The notes: generated by a model not told the origin, from the sequence alone. 64,000 nt of DNA from Acinetobacter gerneri DSM 14967 = CIP 107464 = MTCC 9824 (GCF_000368565.1 NZ_KB849543.1:502065-566064), one strand, 5' to 3'. Counted from the first letter of the stretch, positions 8,531 through 18,168 are shown. Program-made: numbers and translations.

Positions 8531-9454
8531 TTAGCCGTGACAAGGGCTTAATAGCGCAGGATGAACGATCGGTTCTAACAAACTTTTTACCACTGATGGA
8601 TGCTGTAGATATCCCATAATTTCATGAGGTTTACTGATAAAAGTTGAAATCGGTTTATTGATAATTGAAGGATGAAAATTAAATGGTGAATCTATGAGCG
8701 GAAATGTTGTTAAGAAATCATCATGTGAATAAAAATTGTACCAATCACCATTTAAAATATTTGGACGCGAGATCGGCTGAATCAGTTTGGACTGTACGAC
8801 ACGGAAAGCCAAAGGTGAGCCCATAGTGATAAAACGTTGAATACAATACTTCGGTTTGAGCTGCTGGAGTAGGTTATATGCAATCACAGTCCCTAGAGAA
8901 TGCGAAACAATAATATGTTCTTTACTTTCATCCAAACTATTCAGTACACGCTGATGGACTTCCTCAACAAATACAGGATTGGCAAGATACATATAAGTTT
9001 CGATGAGAAAGCGGTGGATCAGTCCTTCATGTAATTTTGGAAAATTGTTGAGCAACATAATAAATTCTTTCAATGCAATATCTTTGGCAAGCTGTGATGC
9101 CAGAAATAAACGTGTTGAAAGTTTAATGGTCTGTTCTTTGGCAAAATGCGGCAAAAGCGGAATGAGTGTAGCTTGAGCCTCTTCGATCGAAATGGTTTTT
9201 TTACTGCCAAGCCCAAGTGGAAGTCTAAAATTCATTAAGGATTTTGGGAGGAAAGCACCCAAATCAAAGTTGTTATTCATGCGATGTTTGGTAATTAAAT
9301 CACCGTAAAAAGGCATCGCAATATCAATTTTTGATAAATCGACATTGAGCCTAGATTCTTTAATCCCTTGATTTAAAATATTGATCCAGTGCTGACGCAG
9401 GGTATTTTCCGTATAGCTCTGCTGATTCATTCCATGGATAAATATAATTTTCAT
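8531..9454 (-). CDS. Alpha/beta hydrolase family protein of unknown substrate
   Basis: 307 aa, predicted cytoplasmic serine hydrolase. The N-terminus MKIIFIHGMNQQSY is a strand followed by the HGM oxyanion turn usual in lipase/esterase-like alpha/beta hydrolases. The nucleophile elbow is IIVSHSLGTVIAYNLL (Ser near residue 185), although the usual first Gly of GxSxG is Ser. A later Asp (SHDDFLTTFP) and His (SKPHEIMGYLQHPS) could complete a triad. There is no signal peptide. It lies alone between tRNA-Glu copy 1 and an amino-acid permease. I recognise the fold only. Confidence 0.7.
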   Translation of the reverse strand: MKIIFIHGMNQQSYTENTLRQHWINILNQGIKESRLNVDLSKIDIAMPFYGDLITKHRMNNNFDLGAFLPKSLMNFRLPLGLGSKKTISIEEAQATLIPLLPHFAKEQTIKLSTRLFLASQLAKDIALKEFIMLLNNFPKLHEGLIHRFLIETYMYLANPVFVEEVHQRVLNSLDESKEHIIVSHSLGTVIAYNLLQQLKPKYCIQRFITMGSPLAFRVVQSKLIQPISRPNILNGDWYNFYSHDDFLTTFPLIDSPFNFHPSIINKPISTFISKPHEIMGYLQHPSVVKSLLEPIVHPALLSPCHG

Positions 9455-9530
9455 TTTTGAATAAATATTTATGTGATTGTAAAAGCTTAATTTAGTAATA
9501 AATGCGAACCAATTCCAGTATTAATGCAAA

Positions 9531-9560
9531 AAAAAGTGTAGCTTTTTTGCTACACTTTTT
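9531..9560 (-). terminator. Terminator of permease 1
   Basis: Perfect 12-bp stem AAAAAGTGTAGC / GCTACACTTTTT with a T6 loop, 20 bp past the permease stop on the minus strand. The flanking A-run gives a U-tract in the minus-strand transcript. Confidence 0.85.
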
Positions 9561-9580
9561 AAAAATTAAATGTTTAAAAA

Positions 9581-11002
9581 TTATTCAGTTGGCTTGGATT
9601 TATATAGCAGCGCATAACTGATATAGCATCCGGCTATAAAGATCAAACAACCAATAAAGCCTGCAAGCATCGAACTGTCAGCCGCCATACTGATACAAGT
9701 GATCAGACAGAAGGCAAATCCTAAAATCGGCACAACAGGAAAGAGTGGTGCAGCAAATTTCAGTTCAGCTTTGGTATGACCTTGTTTATACCATTGGCGA
9801 CGGAAATTAAACTGACTTAAACAGATACTCATCCAAACCACAACCATGGTAAATGCAGCAACACCGAGTAGGTTTTTAAAGATGGTTTCAGGTGCAAACT
9901 GTTCAGACAAAAGCCCTGGAATTGCACCAAACATGGTGACGATTAGGGCAACGATTGGTGTACCTGATTTTGACAATTTTGAAAAAACGCTTGGCAACTG
10001 TTTTTGCACTGAGAGCGACCACATCATACGAGATGCCGCATATAAGCCAGAATTTGCCGCAGATAACAATGCAGTGATAATCACAAAGCGCATGATGTCT
10101 TCAGCATGTGGAATACCAATAAAGGTAAATACGGTCACGAATGGACTGCTACTGACACCTTGAGCATTCAATCCTGACATTTCAGGTGGTAAAAGCGCAC
10201 TGATGACGATGATCGTACCCACAAAGAAAATCAACAAACGCCAAATCGCTGTGTTAATCGCTTTAGGCACATTTTTCGCTGGATCTTCAGTTTCACCTGC
10301 TGCAACCCCGATCAATTCAGTACCTGAAAAGGCAAAATTGACGATGAGCATGGTAGTAAAAATAGGCCATACCCCTTGAGGTAAAAAGCCATTTGCGGTG
10401 AGGTTATGAAATAACGGAGCAGATTGCATACCGTTAAACGATAAAATCCCGAAGATTGCCATTAAGCCCAATACGATGAAACTAATGACCGTGATGACTT
10501 TAACCAGTGATAACCAAAATTCTGATTCTGCAAAAAGGCGTGTTGAACTGACATTTAAGCTAAAAATTAAGGCTGCAAAAATGATCGTCCAAATCCAAAC
10601 TGAAACATGCGGAAACCATTCTTGCATCAACAATGCGGCAGCAGTAAATTCAGTTCCGAGCGTTGCCGTCCATGTCAGCCAATACAACCATGTGATCATA
10701 TAGCCAGTTGCAGGACCAATAAAACGATTTGCATAAGTACCAAATGACCCAGAATCAGGCATTTGAACAGCAAGTTCCCCAAGGCAAAGCATTACCATAT
10801 AGGCAATGATACCTCCTAAAATATAAGCGATAATCGCACCAATTGGTCCAGTCTGCGAAATCACTTCACCTGAACCAAGAAAAAGACCAGTACCGATCGC
10901 ACCACCTAAAGACAACATCACGAGGTGACGGGTACTCATCGCACGTTTTAACGGGCGAGAATTATTTTGATGCATCGCATCGTTTGGATCTGATGAGTGC
11001 AT
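9581..11002 (-). CDS. Amino-acid permease, APC superfamily AAT type (MmuP/LysP-like), paralog 1
   Basis: 473-aa inner-membrane proton symporter with about 12 hydrophobic segments. The AAT hallmark RHLVMLSLGGAIGTGLF opens the first membrane segment, and FAFSGTELIGVAAGETEDP is the conserved loop after helix 6. Sequence character is close to E. coli MmuP (S-methylmethionine permease), for example WLYWLTWTATLGTEFTAAAL and FWLSLVKVITVISFIVLG. The substrate is therefore a guess: S-methylmethionine, lysine or another amino acid. A closely similar paralog lies at 11635-13068 with tRNA-Glu copy 2 between them, suggesting tandem duplication. Confidence 0.85.
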   Translation of the reverse strand: MHSSDPNDAMHQNNSRPLKRAMSTRHLVMLSLGGAIGTGLFLGSGEVISQTGPIGAIIAYILGGIIAYMVMLCLGELAVQMPDSGSFGTYANRFIGPATGYMITWLYWLTWTATLGTEFTAAALLMQEWFPHVSVWIWTIIFAALIFSLNVSSTRLFAESEFWLSLVKVITVISFIVLGLMAIFGILSFNGMQSAPLFHNLTANGFLPQGVWPIFTTMLIVNFAFSGTELIGVAAGETEDPAKNVPKAINTAIWRLLIFFVGTIIVISALLPPEMSGLNAQGVSSSPFVTVFTFIGIPHAEDIMRFVIITALLSAANSGLYAASRMMWSLSVQKQLPSVFSKLSKSGTPIVALIVTMFGAIPGLLSEQFAPETIFKNLLGVAAFTMVVVWMSICLSQFNFRRQWYKQGHTKAELKFAAPLFPVVPILGFAFCLITCISMAADSSMLAGFIGCLIFIAGCYISYALLYKSKPTE

Positions 11003-11118
11003 AACAGAAAAACATTACAGAACAATGAAGCAGGATATTTTAGTGAAAAATAACAATAGTGCAATCAATAATGAAGAAATGATGAGTATATGAAGAAATA
11101 ATAATTATTATTTTAAAA

Positions 11119-11194
11119 TGGCGACCCTACGGGGATTCGAACCCCGGTTACCGCCGTGAAAGGGCGATGTCCTAGGCCTCTAGACGATAGGGTC
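11119..11194 (-). tRNA. tRNA-Glu(TTC), copy 2
   Basis: 76-nt minus-strand tRNA with encoded CCA, identical in sequence to copy 1 and with the same TTC anticodon. It lies between the two permease paralogs and has its own promoter. Confidence 0.97.
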
Positions 11195-11210
11195 GTTGTG
11201 AGGTGTTGCT

Positions 11211-11239
11211 ATAATATGGAGAAATGCTTATCTTGTCAA
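11211..11239 (-). promoter_or_regulatory. Promoter of tRNA-Glu copy 2
   Basis: Minus strand TTGACA (11239-11234), 17-bp spacer, TATTAT (11216-11211), 16 bp before the tRNA 5' end. Near-consensus sigma-70. Confidence 0.85.
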
Positions 11240-11634
11240 AGTTCTTTTCATAAAAAATCATTTAAGCGTTTAAATAACAGTCATTTAATCCAATTTCTAT
11301 ATTTAAAAGTGAATCGAGCGTGCTTAAACATGACAAATAATGTCAATGGAGAGAAGGGATGTTATTGCTAGAAAAATCATGTGACGATTAAATGAGTTTA
11401 ATAAAAAATAAAATCTGTGAATTTTTTGGGAAATATTGAATTTTTAAAAGCTAGTCTAAGAAAATAAAGAGAGTACATTATATAGTAAAAAATACTGATA
11501 GCGATGGGGGTATGCATTCCAAAAATTCAAAATTCTCAAGAAGACTTAAACGTCTTAAAGACATGGGGATCTAGCGGTATTGTGTGGAAATAAACCGAAG
11601 TTATTTCCACACATGTAATGGGTGCGGTAAAGAA
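11240..11634. other. AT-rich intergenic stretch between tRNA-Glu copy 2 and permease 2
   Basis: No supported gene. It holds the tRNA promoter at its left edge and, at 11581-11613, a perfect 13-bp stem (TGTGTGGAAATAA / TTATTTCCACACA, 7-base loop) directly behind the permease 2 stop. That hairpin lacks a clear U-tract, so it is only a possible terminator or 3'-end stabiliser. Confidence 0.6.
11581..11613 (-). terminator. Long hairpin behind permease 2, possible terminator
   Basis: Perfect 13-bp inverted repeat with a 7-base loop, 21 bp past the permease 2 stop. No T-run follows on the minus strand, so termination is uncertain. Confidence 0.45.
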
Positions 11635-13068
11635 TTAGTCTATTTTTTTGTGATAGAGCCAATAATAGCTAACATAACAAAATGCCATGAAAATCAAACA
11701 ACCGATAAAGCTAGACAGCAAGTCAGGTTGGAATGCCATACTGATCCCAGTGACGGTACAGGTGACAAATCCAAGTATCGGTACGAGAGGGAACCATGGG
11801 GTTTTAAACTTGAGTTCTGCAAGCGTATGGCCTTCTCTGAGCCATTTTTTACGGAAGTTATATTGGCTTAAACAAATACTCATCCATACAGGGATCATAG
11901 TAAAAGCAGCGACGCCCATCAGGTTTTTAAAGATCAGATCAGCACCGAATTGTTCAGATAAAAGACCCGGTAGACCACCGATCATGGTCACTAAAATCGC
12001 GATGACAGGTGTACCTGATTTGGTCAGTTTAGAAAAAATCTTGGGTAATTGCTTTTTGGCAGAAAGTGCCCACATCATGCGTGAGGCACCATAAAGCCCT
12101 GAGTTTGCTGTAGAAAGCAGCGCTGTGATGATCACAAAACGCATAATATCTTCAGCATACGGAATCCCGATAAAATTGAATACCGTTACAAATGGACTGC
12201 TGCTTAAACCTTGTGCGTGATTGCCTGAAAGTCCTGCATTTTCGAAAGGTAATAATGCACTAATCACGATAATGGTTCCCACAAAGAAAATCATTAAACG
12301 CCAAATCGCAGCATTGAGTGCTTTAGGGACATTTTTCTCAGGATTTTCAGCTTCACCTGCAGCGATACCGATCATTTCAGTACCATTAAAGGCAAAATTG
12401 ACGATTAGCATGGTGGCAAAGATTGGAAATAAACCATTTGGAAACCAACCATGTGCAGTCAAATTATGAAATAAAGGTGCTGTTTCATGCCCTTGAAATG
12501 GGATTAAACCAAAAATGGCAGCCAGACCTAAAAGAATAAAGACCAATACGGTTGCGACTTTGACAAAGGATAACCAAAATTCGGATTCAGCAAAAAACCG
12601 TGTTGAGGTTAGATTTGAAATCAGTACAGCAACAATAAAAACTAGCGTCCAAAGCCAAATTGAAGTGGTTGGAAACCATTCCTGCATCAGCAATGCTGCT
12701 GCAGTAAACTCTGTACCTAGTGTCGCTGACCAACCGAGCCAATACATCCACGACACCATATAACCTGTGCCCGGTCCAATATTTTCAGCAGCAAATGCGC
12801 CAAAAGAACCCGAAACAGGCAGGTTAACCGCAAGCTCTCCCAAACACAGCATGACCATATAGGCAATTAAACCGCCAATGATATAAGAAATGACTGCACC
12901 AATCGGACCTGCTTGTGCAATCACTTCACCTGAACTTAAAAAAAGTCCCGTACCGATTGCACCACCTAAGGACAGCATGATGAGGTGACGCTTGGTCATT
13001 GATCTTTTTAGGGCAATAGAATTCCCCTCAGCAGATCTTTGCTGATTAGGTTGATCGGGAGATTGCAT
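11635..13068 (-). CDS. Amino-acid permease, APC superfamily AAT type, paralog 2
   Basis: 477-aa inner-membrane amino-acid symporter with about 12 membrane segments. It shares long stretches with the permease at 9581-11002, for example RHLIMLSLGGAIGTGLFLSS and TEFTAAALLMQEWFP, and an almost identical loop AAGEAENPEKNVPKALN. The N-terminal cytoplasmic tail (about 25 residues) and the loop after helix 7 (ENAGLSGNHAQGLSS) differ most. The pair looks like a duplication followed by divergence; substrates may differ. Substrate class (MmuP/LysP-like) is inferred from family resemblance only. Confidence 0.85.
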   Translation of the reverse strand: MQSPDQPNQQRSAEGNSIALKRSMTKRHLIMLSLGGAIGTGLFLSSGEVIAQAGPIGAVISYIIGGLIAYMVMLCLGELAVNLPVSGSFGAFAAENIGPGTGYMVSWMYWLGWSATLGTEFTAAALLMQEWFPTTSIWLWTLVFIVAVLISNLTSTRFFAESEFWLSFVKVATVLVFILLGLAAIFGLIPFQGHETAPLFHNLTAHGWFPNGLFPIFATMLIVNFAFNGTEMIGIAAGEAENPEKNVPKALNAAIWRLMIFFVGTIIVISALLPFENAGLSGNHAQGLSSSPFVTVFNFIGIPYAEDIMRFVIITALLSTANSGLYGASRMMWALSAKKQLPKIFSKLTKSGTPVIAILVTMIGGLPGLLSEQFGADLIFKNLMGVAAFTMIPVWMSICLSQYNFRKKWLREGHTLAELKFKTPWFPLVPILGFVTCTVTGISMAFQPDLLSSFIGCLIFMAFCYVSYYWLYHKKID

Positions 13069-13187
13069 ATTCGTTGTATAAATATTAAAAAATGTATTTT
13101 AAATAAAGTTGAAGATTAAGCCAAATCATAATGATTAAAGCTTAAACAAGATGCTATAGCTATTGGTCTTAACAATAAGGAAAACTG

Positions 13188-13811
13188 ATGTATTTACCAG
13201 AACACTTCAAAGAAAGTGATCAAGAAAAACTTTTTGAGTTGATCAGAGCGTATCCATTAGGTGCATTGATTGTCTATGTTGATGGAGATTTTGAAGCAAA
13301 TCATCTGCCTTTTGAGATCGTCGCAGAAGGTGAGACATTTAAGTTAAAAGCACATATTGCCAAAGCCAATTCTTTATTTGAAAAATTAAAACTTCAAACA
13401 GGTATCGAGGTACTTATTATTTTTCAGGCTGAAAGCCAATATATTTCACCGAATTGGTATCCCGAAAAACACATTCACCATAAGGCTGTACCGACATGGA
13501 ATTATCGTGTGGTGCATGTGAAAGGGAAGTGTTATCTGATCGACGAAGAAAAGTATTTAAGAGGGATTTTAGCGCGTTTAACTCGTCAACATGAGCAAAC
13601 TCAGACGAAACCTTGGAGAATGTCAGATGCGCCAGAACAATATTTACGGGAGCAGTTAGAAAAGATTGTAGGGATTGAGATTGAAATATCTTCGATCATT
13701 GGTAAATCAAAACTTAGCCAAAATCGTAGTCAGGCAGATATAGAAAATGTGATTGAAAAATTACATGAAAATGGTGCTGAAAAAATGGCAAATATAATGC
13801 GAAAAAAATAA
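13188..13811 (+). CDS. paiB: FMN-binding PaiB-type regulator
   Basis: 207-aa cytoplasmic protein of the PaiB family (split-barrel FMN-binding, named a negative transcriptional regulator in Bacillus). The N-terminus MYLPEHFKESDQEKLFELI and the motif LPFEI are typical, as is YISPNWYPEKHIHHKAVPTW (about residues 84-103), which lines the flavin pocket, and WRMSDAPEQY further on. A GGAAAA ribosome site precedes the ATG. It is monocistronic and diverges from permease 2 with 119 bp between. The role in this organism is unknown; it need not be a DNA-binding repressor. Confidence 0.85.
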   Translation: MYLPEHFKESDQEKLFELIRAYPLGALIVYVDGDFEANHLPFEIVAEGETFKLKAHIAKANSLFEKLKLQTGIEVLIIFQAESQYISPNWYPEKHIHHKAVPTWNYRVVHVKGKCYLIDEEKYLRGILARLTRQHEQTQTKPWRMSDAPEQYLREQLEKIVGIEIEISSIIGKSKLSQNRSQADIENVIEKLHENGAEKMANIMRKK

Positions 13812-13858
13812 TAAAAATAAATCGAAAATGATTTTATATGAGAATTGAAATCATAAGA

Positions 13859-13934
13859 TGGCGACCCTACGGGGATTCGAACCCCGGTTACCGCCGTGAA
13901 AGGGCGATGTCCTAGGCCTCTAGACGATAGGGTC
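13859..13934 (-). tRNA. tRNA-Glu(TTC), copy 3, directly behind rnt
   Basis: 76-nt minus-strand tRNA with encoded CCA, identical to copies 1 and 2. Unlike those, no TTGACA/TATAAT pair lies upstream: the preceding DNA is the end of rnt, whose stop codon is 20 bp away in the same orientation. It is probably processed from the pyrC-rnt transcript. Confidence 0.96.
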
Positions 13935-13954
13935 GTTGTGAGGATGGCGGTATC

Positions 13955-14614
13955 TTATTGATCCGCCACCAAAGTGTCAAGTAAGTGAGGAGACAGTTTG
14001 TTCAAAATATAGCAAAACAGTTCAGCAGTCTTTTGCGTATCGTATAAAGCAGAGTGAGCTTCTTTACCATCAAACTCGATTCCAGCTTGGATACACGATT
14101 TAGCAAGTACAGTTTGACCAAACATTACAGCACTTAACGTCACTGTATCAAACACAGAAAAACTGTGAAAAGGATTTTGATTTTTTGTACCAGTACGATC
14201 AATTGCAGCTTTTAAAAAACCTAAATCAAAATGTGCATTGTGACCGACCAACACAGCATGCGTACATTGCTGTTTGCGACGCACTTCCGTGACTGCTTTG
14301 AAAATACGTTTTAATGCCGTTTTTTCATCTTCAGCCATAGCAACGCGCATAGGATTAAACGGATCTACTCCGATAAACTCCAAAGATCTTCGATCTAAAT
14401 TTGCGCCTTCAAAAGGGTTAATATGTGCATGGTGTGCTTCACCGGGTACAAAATTGCCCTGTTCATCGTATACGATTGGAATACATGCTATTTCTAACAA
14501 TGCATCTGTTTCGGCATTAAAACCTGCTGTTTCAACATCGACAACAACAGGTAAAAATCCACGAAAACGTTGCCCGATAACAGGTTGAACGCTATCTGTC
14601 ACATTTTTCTCCAT
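13955..14614 (-). CDS. rnt: Ribonuclease T
   Basis: 219-aa DEDDh 3'-to-5' exoribonuclease that trims tRNA and other stable RNA 3' ends. Exo motif I is VVDVETAGF with the metal-binding Asp and Glu, motif II is [11 protein letters not shown], and motif III is [13 protein letters not shown] with the catalytic His and last Asp. The basic RRKQQ region and total length match E. coli RNase T (215 aa). The start overlaps the end of pyrC by 16 bp, and tRNA-Glu copy 3 follows by 20 bp, so an exonuclease that matures tRNA appears to share a transcript with a tRNA. Confidence 0.95.
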   Translation of the reverse strand: MEKNVTDSVQPVIGQRFRGFLPVVVDVETAGFNAETDALLEIACIPIVYDEQGNFVPGEAHHAHINPFEGANLDRRSLEFIGVDPFNPMRVAMAEDEKTALKRIFKAVTEVRRKQQCTHAVLVGHNAHFDLGFLKAAIDRTGTKNQNPFHSFSVFDTVTLSAVMFGQTVLAKSCIQAGIEFDGKEAHSALYDTQKTAELFCYILNKLSPHLLDTLVADQ

Positions 14615-15633
14615 TGAATGGTATTTCCAGCATAAAGTGGAATAATTTTTTCACCATCCAAATAGTCTAAACTTTCAGGAATAACCTGATCTTCTTTCAC
14701 TAGTGTAATCGTTTTTGTATTGCGCGGTAAACCATAGAAGTCAGCACCGAAATGGCTAGCAAAGCCCTCAAGACGCTCAATACGACTCACTTGGTCAAAT
14801 GCTTGAGCATAAAGCTCGATTGCGGTCGGCGCACTATAGCAACCAGCACAACCACAGGCATTTTCTTTTGCATTTTTAGAGTGTGGCGCACTATCAGTTC
14901 CTAAGAAAAACTTAGGATTGCCACTCGTTGCCACTTCAAGCAAAGTTTGCTGATGAGTTTGGCGTTTTAAAATTGGTAAACAATAAAAATGCGGTTTTAC
15001 ACCACCGACCAACAAATCATTTCGATTAAATAATAAATGTTGAGGGGTAATGGTTGCCGCAACATTACGATCTTGTTCTAAAACAAAATGAGCTGCATCA
15101 CTCGTTGTAATATGCTCTAAAACAACTTTTAATTCAGGGAATTGCTGTAAAAGAGGTGATAAAATATCATCAACAAAGCGTTTTTCACGATCAAAAATAT
15201 CAATATGATTGTGTGTCACTTCACCATGCAATAACAACGGAACTTGATGTTTTTCCATTTGTTCGATTACGGCGTAGACTTTGCGAATATCGCTCACACC
15301 ACTATCTGAATTTGTCGTTGCGCCTGCAGGATAAAGTTTGATTGCATTGACATATTCAGAGTCTGCAATTTTACGAACTTCGTCTGGAGCAGTATTGTCA
15401 GTGAAATAAATCACCATGCGCGGATCAAAATCTACGCCTTCTGGTACATGTGCCATGATTCTTTCACGATAAGCATTTGCTTCATCGACTGTTTTTACTG
15501 GCGGAACCAAATTAGGCATACAAATCGCACGAGAAAATTGTTGCGCTAAATCAGGGACTGTACGTTTAAGAGCGAGACCATCACGAAGATGCGCGTGCCA
15601 ATCATCAGGCTGAAGAAGAGTAATCGTGTTCAA
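14599..15633 (-). CDS. pyrC: Dihydroorotase, class II
   Basis: Zinc amidohydrolase closing carbamoyl-aspartate to dihydroorotate in pyrimidine synthesis, 344 aa (E. coli PyrC 348). Seen motifs: metal ligands in [10 protein letters not shown] near residue 15, the carboxylated Lys in [14 protein letters not shown] near 98-111, LLLHGEVTH near 134-142, [12 protein letters not shown], and the catalytic Asp in [10 protein letters not shown] near 245-254. The C-terminal part ([14 protein letters not shown]) is standard for the class. It heads a two-gene operon with rnt. Upstream is 1.26 kb without any gene. Confidence 0.96.
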   Translation of the reverse strand: MNTITLLQPDDWHAHLRDGLALKRTVPDLAQQFSRAICMPNLVPPVKTVDEANAYRERIMAHVPEGVDFDPRMVIYFTDNTAPDEVRKIADSEYVNAIKLYPAGATTNSDSGVSDIRKVYAVIEQMEKHQVPLLLHGEVTHNHIDIFDREKRFVDDILSPLLQQFPELKVVLEHITTSDAAHFVLEQDRNVAATITPQHLLFNRNDLLVGGVKPHFYCLPILKRQTHQQTLLEVATSGNPKFFLGTDSAPHSKNAKENACGCAGCYSAPTAIELYAQAFDQVSRIERLEGFASHFGADFYGLPRNTKTITLVKEDQVIPESLDYLDGEKIIPLYAGNTIQWRKM

Positions 15634-16896
15634 GGCAATTCAAACTGAAAAATAAATCCGATGATAAAGCAAAAATGCTTAAAAGGGTAACAACAATTTC
15701 GATTAAAAAGTGGAAGTGATCTATTAAGAAAATATTAAAAGTTTATTAATTGGTCAAAACATACTGAATGCAAACAAGTTCAATCTATTTTATAGAATAT
15801 GTTTCATGAAAGTGTTGTAAACGTAGGATAAAATGATTTTTTAATTAAATTTAATAGAACTTCTTGATATTGATTTAAATGAGTTTTTAATTTCTTAAGT
15901 CATTCATTACGTGGTTTTTAAATACAGATGATTTAAAAATGCTCACGATAATGATGCAGTAAATAAGAAATTAATTAAAAGAACGGGTAATAAAATATAA
16001 TTAGAAGAAGATAAACGTTATTTTAAAAAAATATTTTGTATGAGTCTTTTATAAATATCATTAATCATAAATTAACACTAGAGTTATCTGATTTTCTCAA
16101 CTAGGTTTTAATAATAAAGAGTATTATTTTTTTAAGTTATTTATTTATATGGTAATTTATTTTAATTAAAAATATCATGACATTCTAAAACCCCTGTCTA
16201 AGATGAAAAATGACTATAAAGTGTCTAATAACTAGAGATTTTAGCAGATAAGAAAGATAGATTTTTAGAAGATTTTAGAGTGTTTGTACCCGCAAAAGAA
16301 CTCAATCAAGATTTCTTATAGGATAAAGGGGGAATTTAGAATATTTAAATCGTTAGAATGACACTATAAAAAATACTTTTAGACATTTAAGCAGGATGTG
16401 AAATATTATCATTTTTATTTACTCTCTCGATATTGCTGTTGGATAGTTTTAATTGTACTTTGAATACGATTGCAAAAAAAATATTTTAATAAGATTACTT
16501 ATCATATGAATTGTGGATTAATATAAAAAGATTAAATCAATAATAAAATTAAGGTTTATTCTGTGATTTATATCACTATTTTGCGATACAATTTGCATAA
16601 TATTTACAAAGTTTCCTGAAATTAATCTATTGTTTTTTAAATATTTAAACTATTATTAATGAATGTTATTCCTGAAATTTATTGAAATTGATTTAATAAC
16701 AGAGATTTTAAGGTTAATTTAATCCATAAAACTTTTGTATACATTAATATAAAGTCTAGTTTTATTTGTTGTAGTGACAAAATAATGTAGAAGTATAGCA
16801 GTGGTTTAGTATTACAGCATTTATAATGACATCGATGAAGGTGTACATATTGAGTTGATGTGATCTGGTTGATATGGATATTGCTGAAAATTAGAT
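15634..16896. other. 1.26-kb AT-rich region without a gene
   Basis: No open frame of useful length on either strand, no tRNA, and base composition far more AT-rich than its flanks. It must hold the pyrC promoter at its left edge and the GGDEF promoter somewhere to the right. The only distinct signal I found is the CRP-like site at 16562-16577 followed by a -10-like TAATAT. A small RNA cannot be excluded. The region may be decayed genes, but I could not identify any remnant. Confidence 0.6.
16562..16603 (+). promoter_or_regulatory. CRP/Vfr-like site with a -10 element, possible class II promoter
   Basis: TGTGATTTATATCACT (16562-16577) matches TGTGA-N6-TCACA at 9 of 10 positions. A TAATAT at 16598-16603 would place the transcription start near 16610 and the site centre near -41, the spacing used by class II CRP promoters. 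The nearest downstream gene (GGDEF) starts 294 bp after the -10. Confidence 0.4.
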
Positions 16897-18168
16897 ATGA
16901 TTAAAGATAGAAGTAGAAATGTTGAACAACTTCAACAAGAAAAGCATCAAATCGAAGTTTTGCTGGAAAAACAGCAGAAAAGGATGCGCTCTATTTTTTC
17001 AGCAGACTTAGAAAAGCAGTTTTGGCAGGATCGCGAGGATCGTCAAACCAATTTATTACTGAGAGCTTTTTTACCTGCATCTATTATTTATTTTATATTT
17101 GAAATTATTAGCCTACCTATAAATTACTTTACGACAGAGTTAGCTTATCGGACCCATGATGTATTACTGACGATGGTTTCCTATAGTACAGGGTGGTTTG
17201 CTTTACTGTTCATGTATTTTATGGCGAAAAAGCCGAAACGAAGTGAAAATTATAGTACCATCATAGCGACGATTATCTGTCTAAGCTTAGCTCTAGTGCA
17301 GATCGTATTATTTTCTACACAGTCTTTAGCTATGACATGGCGAGGATCTTTGTTAATTGTTTTAGCACAGATTTTTGCTTTTTTATGTACTGCAATTAAA
17401 CCATTAAAAATTTTTATGGCAACTCTTGTTGCTGCGATTATTTGTTGCATCGTATTATCATTTTCTAAAAAGGTGATACCGCATTGGGTTTTATTCAATG
17501 TAATGATTTTGGGCAATTTGGTTGGTCTTGCTTTAGCAACTTTGTCGGTATCGATAGAGCGAATCCGCTTTTTACAGTCGATTATTATCAATCTGGATAA
17601 ACAGATCACAGAAACACTCAATCAACATCTATTTGAGCTTAGCCAACAAGATACCTTGACTTTATTGGGCAATCGTCGAGGCTTTGAACAACATCTGAAA
17701 CAAAAAATGGAAGATGTGAAAAAGACCAAGCAAAATTTGGCAGTTTTATTTATCGATGTAGATTATTTTAAGCTTTATAACGATAACTATGGTCATCTCA
17801 ATGGTGATTTGGCTTTGATTCAAGTTGCGCAGATTATCAGTCGCCATATTGCAGAAAATGATCTTGCAATTCGTTATGGCGGCGAAGAGTTTGTGATTTT
17901 ATTGGAAGATACCAATGAAATTGATGCAAAGTTGATTGCTGCGATTATTATTCAAGATATGTTTGACCGAAAAATACCCCATGATTTTTCTAAAATTTCA
18001 AATTATCTCAGTGTGAGTATTGGTTTAACGATTTATGGTGGCGAACAGGATTTTGATGCAGATGATATTTTAAAAGCAGCTGATTTTGCCTTATATCAAG
18101 CCAAACGCAATGGGCGTAATCAATCTGCATTTGTCGCCATGAATCATCAAGCAATTTTTAATAGTTAA
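16897..18168 (+). CDS. Membrane-bound GGDEF protein, probable diguanylate cyclase
   Basis: 423-aa inner-membrane protein that probably makes cyclic-di-GMP. The first 45 residues are charged and helical (possible coiled coil). About six hydrophobic segments follow between residues 60 and 220, forming a membrane sensor with no recognised domain name. The GGDEF domain spans about 245-410 with VLFIDVDYFKLYNDNYGH and the active loop RYGGEEF (about residue 327), which keeps the residues needed for catalysis. The product-inhibition I-site (RxxD before the loop) is not present: the equivalent residues read AEND. Monocistronic, convergent with argG. Confidence 0.9.
   Translation: MIKDRSRNVEQLQQEKHQIEVLLEKQQKRMRSIFSADLEKQFWQDREDRQTNLLLRAFLPASIIYFIFEIISLPINYFTTELAYRTHDVLLTMVSYSTGWFALLFMYFMAKKPKRSENYSTIIATIICLSLALVQIVLFSTQSLAMTWRGSLLIVLAQIFAFLCTAIKPLKIFMATLVAAIICCIVLSFSKKVIPHWVLFNVMILGNLVGLALATLSVSIERIRFLQSIIINLDKQITETLNQHLFELSQQDTLTLLGNRRGFEQHLKQKMEDVKKTKQNLAVLFIDVDYFKLYNDNYGHLNGDLALIQVAQIISRHIAENDLAIRYGGEEFVILLEDTNEIDAKLIAAIIIQDMFDRKIPHDFSKISNYLSVSIGLTIYGGEQDFDADDILKAADFALYQAKRNGRNQSAFVAMNHQAIFNS

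Noticed and set aside
9846..10163. Open frame antisense to permease 1 (and similar at 11687-12094, 12221-12469, 12515-12763)
   Set aside because: Lies inside strongly conserved membrane-protein genes on the other strand; the matching positions in the two paralogs show it is a reflection of permease codons.
11156..11371. Open frame across tRNA-Glu copy 2 and its promoter
   Set aside because: Overlaps a certain tRNA and a near-consensus promoter on the other strand.
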